Positions 36,288 to 47,008 of a DNA stretch of 64,000 nt are shown here, in pieces. The position numbers and the translations under genes are program-made. Source of the stretch: Aquanectria penicillioides (lineage: Eukaryota > Ascomycota > Sordariomycetes > Hypocreales > Nectriaceae); assembly GCA_003415625.1 (NCBI GenBank), contig PYIU01000010.1, positions 496,001 through 560,000 on the forward strand. Direction: 5' to 3'. The notes beneath the pieces are model-generated. The model made no database searches. It was not told the DNA's origin and saw nothing but the letters and a program-made list of their open reading frames with translations. Positions within the stretch are counted from its first letter, which is position 1, and every line of letters starts with the position of its first letter.

Positions 36288-37553
36288 ATGTTTGGACCTG
36301 CAGCCCTATTCCTGCTTTTGTGGCCCGCCCTCGCTCTGGCTCAGGAGGACGATGATGGCTGCCCTCCCGTGCCTCCGGAGGACGACCCCGACCAGAACGA
36401 CCACGGCCACAATGGCCACAACAATTCCACTAAGCCTTCGGTCCAGGCTTGCAAGCTCCCGGCTGTGAACAACGTGCACTTCAGCTCCGGCTTCAACTAC
36501 TCCGGCAACTGCGTCCCGACTACTGGTGAACTAAAGACCTTCATGATCTTTGTCGACTTCTCTGACGCTCCTGCTCCTCACTACGACCCCCCTCAGAACC
36601 TTCGAAAGTTCTTCTTCCCCCATGCCCAGGAGTGGTACGATGGAGCCAGCTACGGCACCCTCGACCTCAACTACACCGCCGATGTCACCCGCTACTACCG
36701 CATGCCCAAGTCTGCCGCCTCGTACCACTGGGAGACCAGCTTGAACTACACCGAGCACGAGCAGTATATCCAGGACGCCATTGACGCTTACACCTCCAAC
36801 GGCTCCCGTCCTCCTCCTCCCGAGAGCGACATCCTCTATGTCGTCCCTACCAGCTGGGCCAACCAATACATCACCCGCTCCATTGCCTTTGGCGGACGCG
36901 TCAACACCAAGGATGGCAAACCCGTGGCCAAGACGGCCATCACGTTCGGCACGGACGGATTCCAGACCTGGGGCTACAAGGCGCTGAACCACGAGACCGG
37001 CCACGCCATGTGCTTGCCTGACCTCTACCCCTACGCTCCCGGCATGGAAATCACCACATGGGTTGGTGGCTGGAGTGCCATGGGCAACATTGGCGGCAAG
37101 GCTCCCGACTTCTTTGCCTGGGACAAGTGGCGCCTGGGCTGGTTGAATGACGACAACATCGACTGTGTCCAGAAGGGCGGCAGCAGCGAGCACACTCTTT
37201 CTCCTCTTGAGACCAAGGGCGGCACCAAGGCCGTTGTCATCGCAGCCAACCAGACTTCCGCCGTTGTCGCCGAGGCTCGTGTCGCCGATGGCCTGGACAA
37301 CAAAATCTGTGCTCCTGGTGTTTTGCTTTACACTGTCGACACCACAGTCGGCTCCGGCTACGGGCCCATCCGCGTGCTCGACGTCAACCCTGGATCAAAA
37401 GGATGCGGCGGCACCGGCGGCGCCGTTGGAGAGATGGACGACGCCACACTGTCTCTGGACCGCACGAGCTCGTACGAGGTGCCTGGATGGGGCATCAAGG
37501 TCAAGCTCCTGTCCGTCGAGAACAACAACTACAAGATCCGGGTCGACTATTAA
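36288..37553 (+). CDS. secreted M6-type metalloprotease
   Basis: One exon, 421 residues. A signal peptide covers residues 1-18 (LFLLLWPALALA). It is followed by an acidic/His-rich segment (residues 20-46, including NDHGHNGHNN). The zinc site HETGHAMCLPDLY is at 235-247: His235 and His239 bind zinc, Glu236 is the base, and the pattern HExxHxxxxxD matches the M6 family (immune inhibitor A-like) signature. GGWSAMGN after it resembles the SxMxx Met-turn of metzincin-like enzymes. Several N-x-S/T sites suggest glycosylation. The codon use is strongly GC3-rich compared with neighbours, as in well-expressed fungal genes. Members degrade proteins outside the cell, and may serve in nutrition or host attack. 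Confidence 0.9.
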   Translation: MFGPAALFLLLWPALALAQEDDDGCPPVPPEDDPDQNDHGHNGHNNSTKPSVQACKLPAVNNVHFSSGFNYSGNCVPTTGELKTFMIFVDFSDAPAPHYDPPQNLRKFFFPHAQEWYDGASYGTLDLNYTADVTRYYRMPKSAASYHWETSLNYTEHEQYIQDAIDAYTSNGSRPPPPESDILYVVPTSWANQYITRSIAFGGRVNTKDGKPVAKTAITFGTDGFQTWGYKALNHETGHAMCLPDLYPYAPGMEITTWVGGWSAMGNIGGKAPDFFAWDKWRLGWLNDDNIDCVQKGGSSEHTLSPLETKGGTKAVVIAANQTSAVVAEARVADGLDNKICAPGVLLYTVDTTVGSGYGPIRVLDVNPGSKGCGGTGGAVGEMDDATLSLDRTSSYEVPGWGIKVKLLSVENNNYKIRVDY

Positions 37554-38159
37554 TAATAGAATAGAAATGGTTTTTTTTTTAGAGCACTGCAGAGAGCATC
37601 AGCCGCAACTCGCAGTTAAAGCATGGGGCTCGGGGCGTTTGTTGTTTATGGGATACATGGATAAACAAGTCAAGACTGTATTATAAGCGAAGCATTTACC
37701 ATTCTATTATTCTATTTGTCGCATCTAAAATAGGCATTACAAAACAATTCTTCAACCAAATACCTACCGAAACTGTGAAAAGCGTGTCCACCACTTGACT
37801 GACGTTGTCTAATCATAGCTATTTTCCATTTATGTCCCGGTTATCTTCTGCTGAGCTGCCGAACAATCAGCTGGTCGCCTTCATGCCGTGATCTTCTGTT
37901 TAGCCAATGACGATGGGCCATTGTCACCCTGCATCGCGGCGAGCCATCAATAAATAGTTTGCCCCTATTTATGAGTAAGTATCCGTGCATCGTAATTTGA
38001 AGAAAACTGTGAGTATAAATGCGGCTATACCTAGCTCAATACTCTAGTAGAGAAATGCGCTGACTAGTCTCAATACGTCTTCACTACCACATCCCCAGGT
38101 TGTTTGATCAAATTGCAACATCTTCGTTTCTCTAGGTTGTTTAAACCTCGGTTGCATCC
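37554..38159. other. spacer, no gene seen
   Basis: 3' flank of the protease, including a T run at 37571-37580, and the 5' flank of the Clr5-ankyrin relic. Nothing else recognised. Confidence 0.4.
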
Positions 38160-39442
38160 ATGCCGGTATCGATCAAGTACTTTTCCCAATGGGAGTTATT
38201 CCGAGAGGAGATCCTAAATCTCTACTACGATGAAGGGTGGACTCTAGAGAAGGTGGATCAACCACTGCCCTCACTTTTGCGTTGTTATTCTGCAGACTCC
38301 AGATTGTGAAATATCTCTGGAAACATGGATTTGAATTCATACACGATGGACCATATTCTAGTGCATTTGAAATACAAAAGCTCTGCAGAGTAGTACAAGA
38401 GAAGTCAACTCTGGACTCGTATGACAAAGTCAACTTTCTCATCAAGAATAGGGCTCCATTAAATACTCCTTGCTCGATAGACGGATATTTTCCATCAAAT
38501 TATACCCTTCTTCAAAATCTTTTTGGTGCAAAATATTGGCTCAATTAAACGTGTCTCAACTTGCTATGGTCGACTTGCTTGTGTCCAACAGCGCCGAAAT
38601 TGATTCGCCACAATCTGCCTAATTGTCTCCACTGCAGCAAGCCATTAGCGATGATAAGCTGGAGACTATCCAGTATTTTATAGGCTATGGGGCCGGTGTT
38701 AGTTCGAGATATTTCAGGAGCCGATCCTCTAGTAGTTCTTTTCTGTAAGAGCGTAATCATGAAATTGTTCCCTTTGGCAACCTCAAATGACTCACTAATC
38801 ATGTCCAAAGGATACCAATATAGGTGTATGCCCTCTAAGATTAGCATGCTTTGTTGCGAATATAGATGTGATTCAATTTCTCGTTCAACATGGTGCAAAG
38901 GTGAATACACCTGGTGCACAACTTTTAACGCCGCTCCAAATCGCATGCAGAAACTCTTGGTTAGTCAGACAATATTATAAAACTTGTGCAGTTTTTTTAT
39001 TGATAAAGGCGCTGGCGTAAAAGATGCATATCTAAACGGTGTGTTGTACGAAATAACCGGGCTTCAATGGGCATGCAACTCTGGCCGTTTCGACCTCGTA
39101 CTTTTACTTCTATCGTCTGGTGCCAATGTCAATGCGCCAGGTTAGATGACAGCAATTGAGGTTGCTGCATCTAGAGGCTATTTTGACATTGTCAAGTTGC
39201 CGGCAAATGCAGGAGCAGGGGAGGATGTGGTTGAAGATCGATTCAAAAAAGGGCAATCCGATTGGCTGAATCAAACATACACATCGTTCAATATTTGGAG
39301 AACGTGAGGACCTGGAAACGTTTTTCATCTGCTGAGTCAGATGGTGAAACGGCACGAGGAAATTGGGACGATTCAAGGGGGTGAATCGAGTTTTAAAGAA
39401 AACCCAAGTATATGGACGAATTTGTATTCTCATTTCCATTGA
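38160..39442 (+). pseudogene. Clr5-domain ankyrin-repeat gene, decayed
   Basis: Starts with MPVSIKYFSQWELFREEILNLYYDEGWTLEKV, an N-terminal Clr5 domain (a helical fungal domain), then loses frame. Ankyrin-type blocks follow in several phases: VDLLVSNSAEIDSP (about 38569-38612), LETIQYFIGYGAGV (38660-38700), IDVIQFLVQHGAKVNTPGAQLLTPLQIACRN (38865-38956) and LQWACNSGRFDLVLLLLSSGANVNAPG (39063-39142). In-frame stops occur at 38620-38622 (TAA) and 39143-39145 (TAG), and frame changes separate the blocks. Clr5-ankyrin proteins are common, fast-duplicating accessory proteins of Pezizomycotina with little known function. The number of lesions makes an intact product unlikely. Confidence 0.7.
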
Positions 39443-39549
39443 AGCTGGTCTATCATACGAGTTTATTCTTACCAGGTCATATATCCACATAATGATGATG
39501 TCTAAAGATTATATACAAAAATCGATACCCTATTCAGATGGCTTTTCAA

Positions 39550-40830
39550 TCATTCTAGCCAAGGATTTGGGGCGTTAGGAGGAATGGCAACTTTGGACGA
39601 TTTCTCACGCCTGGTGCTGATGATGCTGGACGCGCTGCCGATAATCTTCTCCCTCGTCGTCGAAGACTCCTTCCGCCGTGACTTTTTGCCGGATCGTCGT
39701 TGTCGATGATGGATAGGAGTAGCCTCGCGCCGGCTGGTCTCTGGGTCAGGCTCTTGAGCCTCGGCTGACAGCATCACTTGATTTGCTGTTCCTTCGCCGG
39801 CGGTTCCATCTCTGGCTTCTTCGTTCTCATCGGCAGCGAACCCATCGGAGCCCTCACATTCGCTGTTGTTGGCACCTTCTAGTCGCTGTCTCGTGCCGAG
39901 AAGTCTGGGCTCTCCCAAGACAGGCCGGTCAGAACCCATTCCGACTTTTGTCATGGCCCACTCCAACCAAGAAACGCTCGGAGGAACCCAATGGCCAACG
40001 TCCATGACATATTTCTTCTGGTCCGGGGGCAGGTTGAGCCATACGAACGGCTTGTTGCTATTGATTCTCCCCTCCATGACAAAGTCGCCGATTTCGTCGG
40101 GGATCTTGAGCGCTTCAGCGATCAGAACCGGCTGATACGCTGGCACGAGGAGATGCAGCCTCACATGACGAAAATCTCGTCCCTTTTCCTCTGCTCGGAG
40201 TCTCTTCTTCTCGATTAGTTTTCTTGCGGCCAGCATGAATAGAAACACGGTGTCAATCTGGTTGGTGTAGCCGCAGAATCGCTGACCGAACGGCCTCTTT
40301 TCCAAAAGGTGGTAGAATTTCGGGTACCAATCGTTGTCTGGATGGTAGAGGAAAAACCAGTGGTCGCAGAATGGGTCGTCGATGGTCTGATTGAGTCGCT
40401 CGCCAATCATGTCGTAGACATACTGCGGGAAATCCCTTTGGGCTATCAAAGCCGTTTGTGCAGCAAGCTGAGTCGAAATCCCTTCCAACTTTTGGGCTAT
40501 TAGTTGTAAAGCCTGGATTCCTTGATATGTGAGAACTAGGTTGGCGCCGATCCCGATGGTTGTGGCAGTTGTGCTGAACAACCCAATGACTTTGGCATTG
40601 TCGCAGAACGACTGAGCCATCACTTGCATCTCAGGGATGAACTTTTGTGTCTTGACCGCAGCATCTGATGCATTTGAGACAAGCTGGCTCACATTTGAGC
40701 CCACCTCCAACAATGTCTGAACTGCTTGTACAGTCCTGACGATTGGCAGGGACTGCGCACTGCGCTCGACGACTGTCGCAACGGCCTTTTTGCTAGCCTT
40801 TTTGTCGATGATCCGAGCTAACATCTCCAT
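39550..40830 (-). CDS. uncharacterised fungal protein with central hydrophobic segment and basic tail
   Basis: One exon, 426 residues from the ATG at 40830 (context GACATCATGG; the frame continues upstream without another ATG). Residues 1-75 are amphipathic and helical (MEMLARIIDKKASKKAVATVVERSAQSLP). Residues about 80-102 (VIGLFSTTATTIGIGANLVLTY) are hydrophobic and Gly/Thr-rich and could insert in a membrane. A globular part follows with aromatic blocks (CDHWFFLYHPDNDWYPKFYHLL, KPFVWLNLPPDQKKY). The end is low-complexity and highly basic (RRSGKKSRRKESS). No family is recognised. Gene-like codon use and length support a real gene. It lies between an ankyrin relic and an nSTAND-like fragment, in a gene-poor stretch. 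Confidence 0.7.
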   Translation of the reverse strand: MEMLARIIDKKASKKAVATVVERSAQSLPIVRTVQAVQTLLEVGSNVSQLVSNASDAAVKTQKFIPEMQVMAQSFCDNAKVIGLFSTTATTIGIGANLVLTYQGIQALQLIAQKLEGISTQLAAQTALIAQRDFPQYVYDMIGERLNQTIDDPFCDHWFFLYHPDNDWYPKFYHLLEKRPFGQRFCGYTNQIDTVFLFMLAARKLIEKKRLRAEEKGRDFRHVRLHLLVPAYQPVLIAEALKIPDEIGDFVMEGRINSNKPFVWLNLPPDQKKYVMDVGHWVPPSVSWLEWAMTKVGMGSDRPVLGEPRLLGTRQRLEGANNSECEGSDGFAADENEEARDGTAGEGTANQVMLSAEAQEPDPETSRREATPIHHRQRRSGKKSRRKESSTTREKIIGSASSIISTRREKSSKVAIPPNAPNPWLE

Positions 40831-42366
40831 GATGTCTATTCTCTTCGGAGCCTCCTTAACAGGAGTGTCGGAGACTAGGAAGCGGAGAGATCCACAGAAT
40901 CCTTTGAGAAATGGATGGTCCAGCACCCACAGCAGTCAAGTCTGAGCTGCTTCTAGATCTCTTGCATGAAAAAAAAAACTCAAAAGAAAGACTTTCCCTG
41001 TGACACCTTGATTCGTCTATGATAACTTCTTGGTATCTGCGCTGGAGTTGTAAAGGAGTCATCATCAGGCATTGATTAGGCTGGTGAACGAGTTGGCATT
41101 CACAATCACGTGACTGTGAGACAGCCAATTGAGTGACAGTGATTGCTTCACCGCCTCTCTATGTGGGTCTTCCGTGTTTGGCGAAATTTGCCACTACCTG
41201 GTATCTTATGCGTACCTCTTGCATGACGGTTCGCATACGGTTTGAGGGGCTTGGAGAAAGGATGAGTGAAAATGTCTATTTGATCCCTGTTATCTCTTTC
41301 TAGGTTGAAATATGTGGTGAAGGGTTGTTGTAAGCAGGTTGGATTTCTTTTGGGTGGACAAGTGAAAGCTTCACTGACTAGTACATTCACAAGCAAACTT
41401 TCCAGACATCTTAGAAGGCCGAGGCGAAGCTACCCAATTTTCTATCAACACAAGAATGACAATGAATTAATAAATGGCATCAAGCATGACTGCTAAATAG
41501 CCTTAACATTGTTTTCCGTTTGAGGCCACTAACCCTTGCCTCTTTGAATGTAGCTGAAAGCTCACAAATTCCCCACGGGCACTACTTTGTGAATGTTTGT
41601 ATTGAGTAGCTCGGCAATATATAATATTAGGATAACGAGTGATGCTGATGGGTCCACTTTGGAATGGGAGATCACAGCGATCAACCATCACCCCAGCCTC
41701 ATGTGGACCACAGTGACATTAGGCCGTTTGACCATGCGCTCGTGTCCCCTCATTTCGAGAGCGTCTAGGCTTGACGCCAAACGCAGCCCCAGCTTTTCTT
41801 GACACCGATAAATGATTGGCACGGAAACATGTTCGCCTATACCCGAAAATACCACTGCAGTAGGTTAGATGCTGGCTGTGCCTCGGCCTGCCAGAGCCGG
41901 ATTCTCAAATACTTGAGAGATGCAACCCGCCACTTCTTGGCGTACAGGATGGAACAGAGGTGTGGTTTGCTAAGTGTAACTGAAACTGAATGTGACTGGT
42001 TTAACTGTCTGTTCGGAGTCTATTTCACCCAGCAAAGCCTGCTGAATAGCCGCCGAAGGTCTGTTACTCCGTGAAAATACGGAGCGGAATCACGTATGAA
42101 CAAATTAGACGGTGGCTGAAACTCAGCATCGACTAGATACGACTCCTATTTAGCTTGATATGTGGTAAATGTGCAACTCTTGTTCTGCAGGAGTTTGAGT
42201 TGGATTATAGTTGGCCGGTACCTCACCTAGAATGATGCGATGAGTGGCAGACGTCCGCGCGCTGAGCTGGCCGTGATGAAGATGAAAAGAGGAGTCAACA
42301 TGGTGCTAAGCCATGTAGCCCAATATATAGAGAATTTAGCACATTCCACCTTCTCACGCACTGGAT
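40831..42366. other. gene-poor spacer
   Basis: Only short frames with no resemblance to known proteins (for example 41799-42074, plus). Possibly relics too decayed to read. Confidence 0.35.
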
Positions 42367-42990
42367 TTACATCATGTCCAATAGCACCTTTAATGTTGGG
42401 CCACAGCAGATTTGTTTGGTAGTGCACTGTAACATATGCGCAAATTCGCAAAACTCACTACACCAACCATTTAAGGACGTTTTAAACGATGATATGTTGT
42501 CGAGGATACAGTAAACCGTGATATCAGGCCGTAAACTAGTAAAAAGTCCTTGGAAGACTTGGCAAAACGCACCAAAGTCTTGTTGAGCTATGGTATTGAG
42601 AAGAACCTCATCCAACAAAATGGTCTGATCATGCTGCTGACGCTGGTTGATAATAGTTTGGTCAATCAAGCTGAGGAGCATTACACGACAGCGGCTCATT
42701 GAATCCCGAGAATTTGCGTGTAAACCACAGAAATGGGTCAGGATCATTAAACCAGGTATCTTGGCCATGCTTGAGAATGCAGCGGAGAGAACTAGAAACG
42801 GGACGATCCTCCCAAGACCCACATCACTCATAGATCCATCAACTAAAATAGTATCTGAGTAGCAGTTCGTTATTCGAGTCCATTGCTTGAATCGATCAAC
42901 GTTCAATAACCATACGGCTGAGAGAGAGCATCGGGTCGGTCCCATATTGGTGCTCGCTCTCAAAATTATCCCTAAATCCCGTACAAACAA
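42367..42990 (-). pseudogene. fragment of a fungal nSTAND/NACHT-like protein
   Basis: A 207-codon open frame with the block order FKQWTR, DTILVDGSMSD, LSAAFSSMAKIPGLMILTHFCGLH, RVMLLSLIDQTII, FCQVFQGLF and DITVYCILDNISSF. This order (W...LVdG; HFCG.h; L...L; vyCilDgIs) is what I know from fungal proteins related to signal-transduction ATPases, where the third block corresponds to the region after the P-loop and the last to a Walker-B-like strand (vyCilDgI). No canonical P-loop (GxxxxGKS/T) is seen. Upstream, 43000-43350 is broken by stops in all minus frames, so the N-terminus is missing and I treat it as a fragment. A short helical frame at 43351-43590 could be part of the lost head. Confidence 0.4.
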
Positions 42991-44777
42991 TAGCGGATCT
43001 GGAAGTCGAAGAACTATGTATAACTCGTCATAGGAAAGAGGGACAGAAGTTGCAGGAAACGTCGCAATTGCGAAGCTGTGCTCAGGATGTTTGTGTCTAG
43101 GAGAGGCTTGGAGTCTGAACTAAAGTGCGTACTCTAATAGGATGGTATAACCTAAACAAGTTAGCACATACTGTTGTGTGGGGGAAGCAAATGATTCGAC
43201 CACGTTAGCTTTTGGAGAGAATCTTGGATTCCACTAAAAGCAGTGGGAAATCGAAAGTCACTGGATGCAAGAGATTGCTGGTCTTCTCCACAAAATCGTG
43301 AGTAAGCTGGTCGTGTCTCTCAAAAGGGGCTGTGCTGGCACGATTGAGATCTAGTTGGCTTTTTTTTGGCTAGCTTCAAGGCCATTCGCGATCTTCAAAA
43401 TGTTGCTCTGCGTCTTGAATATTTCCTCGCTGACTTTCATCGTTGCTAGCAAGTCTGCAACTGTAGTCTGGCTTGCCAAGTTGCTGACATGAAAGGTAAT
43501 ACTACGGGATGCTCTGCTGATAAGATCCAAAGAGTGGCCGATTGAGGTTGACTCATATTCAGGATGCTGCCTCAACAGCCTCCTTAGCACTGTATGCTTC
43601 GCGTCAACCTAACTTGCTCGCAATCAGACTCTTTGACTGCACGCACGAGATCCAGTATATTTGTGGAGCAATATCTCAATTATGTTGGAGATTTCTTCTA
43701 ATAACACGTTATATAAACGCTCAAAAAAACCTGGAAGATGCTGGTCCGCTGGATGTGCCCTGATAGCACTGCAAGCGTAAGAAAAGGTGATTGGGATCTC
43801 TTCAAAGGATGCCTAAATTCGCTCTCCGTTTTCAATGCGTTTATTCAATATCTGTTTAGTTAGCTTCTGTCTCATAATTGGCTTCTAACACATGAAATAG
43901 CATTGATTTGCACTGTCAGGTACCTTGAACATAATCTTTAAACCCCCTCTCATGATGCTGAGTCCGTTCTGGTCTGGTATCATGTCTGACAAGGAATGTA
44001 CAGTCACAGTCAAGGCCTTGTTTTTTTGAGCTGCCCTAAGTCAGCTCCTCTCAGCCTTGGCCTTCTACTGTTGGATGACTGCCTCCATTGAAAGCAGAAC
44101 TTCAGCCCAAGATGTCTCTCTGTCGATCAAGCTTTTCTCCAGACGACTTTGCTAACCACCAATTGGCTCAACATTGTCGCACGTGGGATTTCTATAGGAC
44201 AACCATCAGAATGTCCTCAATAAGATGTATTACTAGGTGAATTTTATGCCTGCTAACTGATTGCTGGTTATTGGATTGAGACACTGGTTTCTCCGTGGTT
44301 GCGGTGTGGATGGGTGACATTCTCGTGGAACTACACACAAGTTGGAAAAAAGCTTCAACAAGTGAAGCCAATATGCATAGTTTTTACTAAAGCTTATCTC
44401 TTGCAGTTCCCTGTAGATGAGGGGCTTAATGCCCTTACAGCCTAGGGCTGAGTACGAGGCAAAACTCAACAGAATCAGGGATGTGGAAGAGTCTTTGATG
44501 AAACCAGAAGCGTCTAGATGGCAGGCTGGCCACATTATTTCAACCCAGGGAGTCAATCAGCATTAGTTCTGTGATATACATCCTGGTTTGTGCTTATGCG
44601 GCGCTATGGTCTAATCAGAAGTGCTCGGTTCCGGTCATCCTCACAATCTATATTATGCTTCTTTTTTTTGAAGCTGCCCTTGGCCTGAAACTGCAATTTC
44701 TGCGACTGTCACAAAGCTTCAGGAATTTAGGATTCCCCATCATTAAAAACATAGATATCAATCGTCCCGGATAATAA
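42991..44777. other. gene-poor, decayed spacer
   Basis: Small frames only (for example 43351-43590 minus, 44233-44556 minus). No gene assigned. Confidence 0.35.
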
Positions 44778-45689
44778 GTGTCAACGGCAATTATCCCATC
44801 ATTCTTCTCTCGTAGCCATAAGCCCTACATCGAGTTTTACCGCTGGGAGTCTACTAAACGCCAATGGCACTCCTGGTGTGCGGAATACCAATGGAGTTCT
44901 GCGACCAGATGTTCCTGTATGCCAACTAATCACATTGGCGCTTTTGAAACAGGTGTTGACAGCTCGAAGGCTGGAAACAAATCTGTTGGTCCTGACAACA
45001 AACTACAAACTGGAATAGTTAGTTGCGATGCAAGCAACACAGGCCTTCCGGGAGAAAGGCAAAAGCCACTAGGTGCAGTGCAATTTAAGTTGCCACCCGC
45101 CGATTCTCTAATTATCCCTGACGATCGGAACTGCAACCAGGAAAGATTCATCAACCTCTTCTCAGCAGATGAGCCTCTGTTCGCTGTCGATATCTTGCTT
45201 GTAAGCGATCAGCTTGGCAAAGAAATGCCCGACGAGGCTGTCAAACGCAAAAACTTTGGCCATCTTGATGTTGTTGATTCCGAGGTCAAGATCCCAGTGA
45301 AGACAATGTTTACAGAGACGAAACGGATTCAGAGGGTCAGGATTCAATCGCTAGCTTTATGAGAAGTATTGAAGAAAGTGCCAGGCGAGACCTGGACTGC
45401 AAACTCAAACACCTTCATGGAGGCATCTCAATTTCCTATTTACCATCACGTGGCAATGAAACGAGAGCTCTTGGAAATGGAGGCCGCTGATGTAGAAGTC
45501 AACTTTCCCGGGTCAGTCAATATTAGTGATCGCCCGCTGTCGTTGTTGTTCTACGTAATCCGGGTAGCCAAACCATTGGGAATTTCGGGCCGCCCGGAAC
45601 ATTGTTTGTTTAGCAATGTGGTGCGGTGCACCGGCGCTTTGATGTTGAATAGAACCGGGATGATGTTAGATCGCGTATGGAGTAGATAA
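44778..45689 (+). pseudogene. unknown ORF interrupted by one in-frame TGA
   Basis: A frame of 194 codons (44778-45362) ends in TGA at 45360-45362, and then stays open in the same phase to 45689. Together it would be a product of about 303 codons. Blocks such as AVQFKLPPADSLIIPDDRNCNQERFINLFSADEP and FPIYHHVAMKRELLEMEAADVEVNFPG look protein-like. A CGA to TGA change would explain the break. No family is recognised. It could also be two exons of a gene, but no GT-AG pair removes the stop cleanly. Confidence 0.35.
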
Positions 45690-47008
45690 AGTAAGTGTAG
45701 AAAATGAACGCATAGAAATCGGATTGAACAAGCATCAGGTTACGATGATTCAGGACGGTTGTTGAACTCCCTTGTCCATCACACAATTAATATGGTCTTG
45801 GCTAGCTTGGCAACGTGGAGCATCCGTTCCGTTGTTCTCCACCACACCATGCCGCCCTAGCCCCGATGCCTTGTGCCCCAAGATCGTAACAGCTTGGCAA
45901 ATTCTTGGAAGATGCGCTAACCTGAAATACGAAAATTAGTACCGACAGGCTAAGGTTGTGCTTGGCAAAGGCTTGTCAGGAACCACAGCTATTCAATGGT
46001 TTTGGGATTTTCGAATGTGGCAGAACTAGATAGATGAAACTACAAATGACAATGAGTGGGAATTACAGTGTCAAGGGCTGGTCAGCAGCATTATAGTTTT
46101 AGCATGTATGCATATTTGGTATCAGTGCTTGATGATCCCGGTGTGTTCCTAGAGTGGGTCTAGATGTCTGCAATGTGTTAGATAAATGTGTTTAGAAGTA
46201 TGATCAAATTCACAAGGTGTTTGCTTGAGCCTGTTTATATACACCAGCCACCTGTCCTGTTGGTGGCTCTACACCGCTTCGTCTGATGATGCAATATGAG
46301 GTATGACGGGCTGGCTTCACAGACGACGCAAAATTATGAGAACGTACAAAATGAGTTGCAGACAAAACAAAAATAAATAAATAAATAAAATAAACGCGAA
46401 ATAGAGAAATCACAAAGAACTAAGCCTGATTTCTCAAGTACTTGAGGACACCTCACTGATTCGCAAACAAAACCGTGCATACATCCTGTGGTTTGCGCAT
46501 CATCAAGACTCTGGATGCACAAGAAAACCTTGAAACGCAGAGTGCTCTGGATACTGGCGATGACGTACGTACCTCACTTGCTATTATTAGCATTCTACTC
46601 TCTGTTTTCCTCTTGAACAAAGTCCTTGGAAGAATGGAACGTTTTTCGACGTTGGCACAGCTGTGCGATCCCTGTTGTAGGATCTACAGATCCACTTTGT
46701 GCATCACCAGGTAACGCTGGCGTTTCAGACGCACATCATGCTGGCATCCACGCACTGGGGTTGATCAACTGTTGCAGATCTATGCAAGACTCCACTGTAT
46801 GAGATGTGTGTGGAAAATCTCGTTTACGAAATGTGGTCCTTGACTGTACTCGGGATCATGGCAATTTGTTAGGATTGGGAGGAAAGAGCCTTGGGTATCT
46901 TCGGAATAATATTGTAGCAGGAAATCAAACTGCGTAGGCTACAGAAGCATCTATATAAGAGCTTTTATTAAATACAATATACTTTTAACTCCGTAGTCCG
47001 TACCATGT
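45690..47008. other. gene-poor spacer before the permease gene
   Basis: No gene seen. Contains an AAAT microsatellite at 46370-46392 and a 14-bp perfect palindrome CTCAAGTACTTGAG at 46433-46446. The right end holds the permease 3' flank. Confidence 0.4.
46370..46392. repeat. (AAAT)n microsatellite
   Basis: Tandem AAAT units, interrupted near the end (ATAAATAAATAAATAAAATAA). Confidence 0.7.

Noticed and set aside
36531..37193. 220-codon minus-strand frame within the metalloprotease
   Set aside because: Antisense shadow caused by the strong GC3 bias of the protease gene; no domain resemblance.
46433..46446. 14-bp perfect palindrome
   Set aside because: Isolated, no repeated copies or neighbouring features; short enough to arise by chance.
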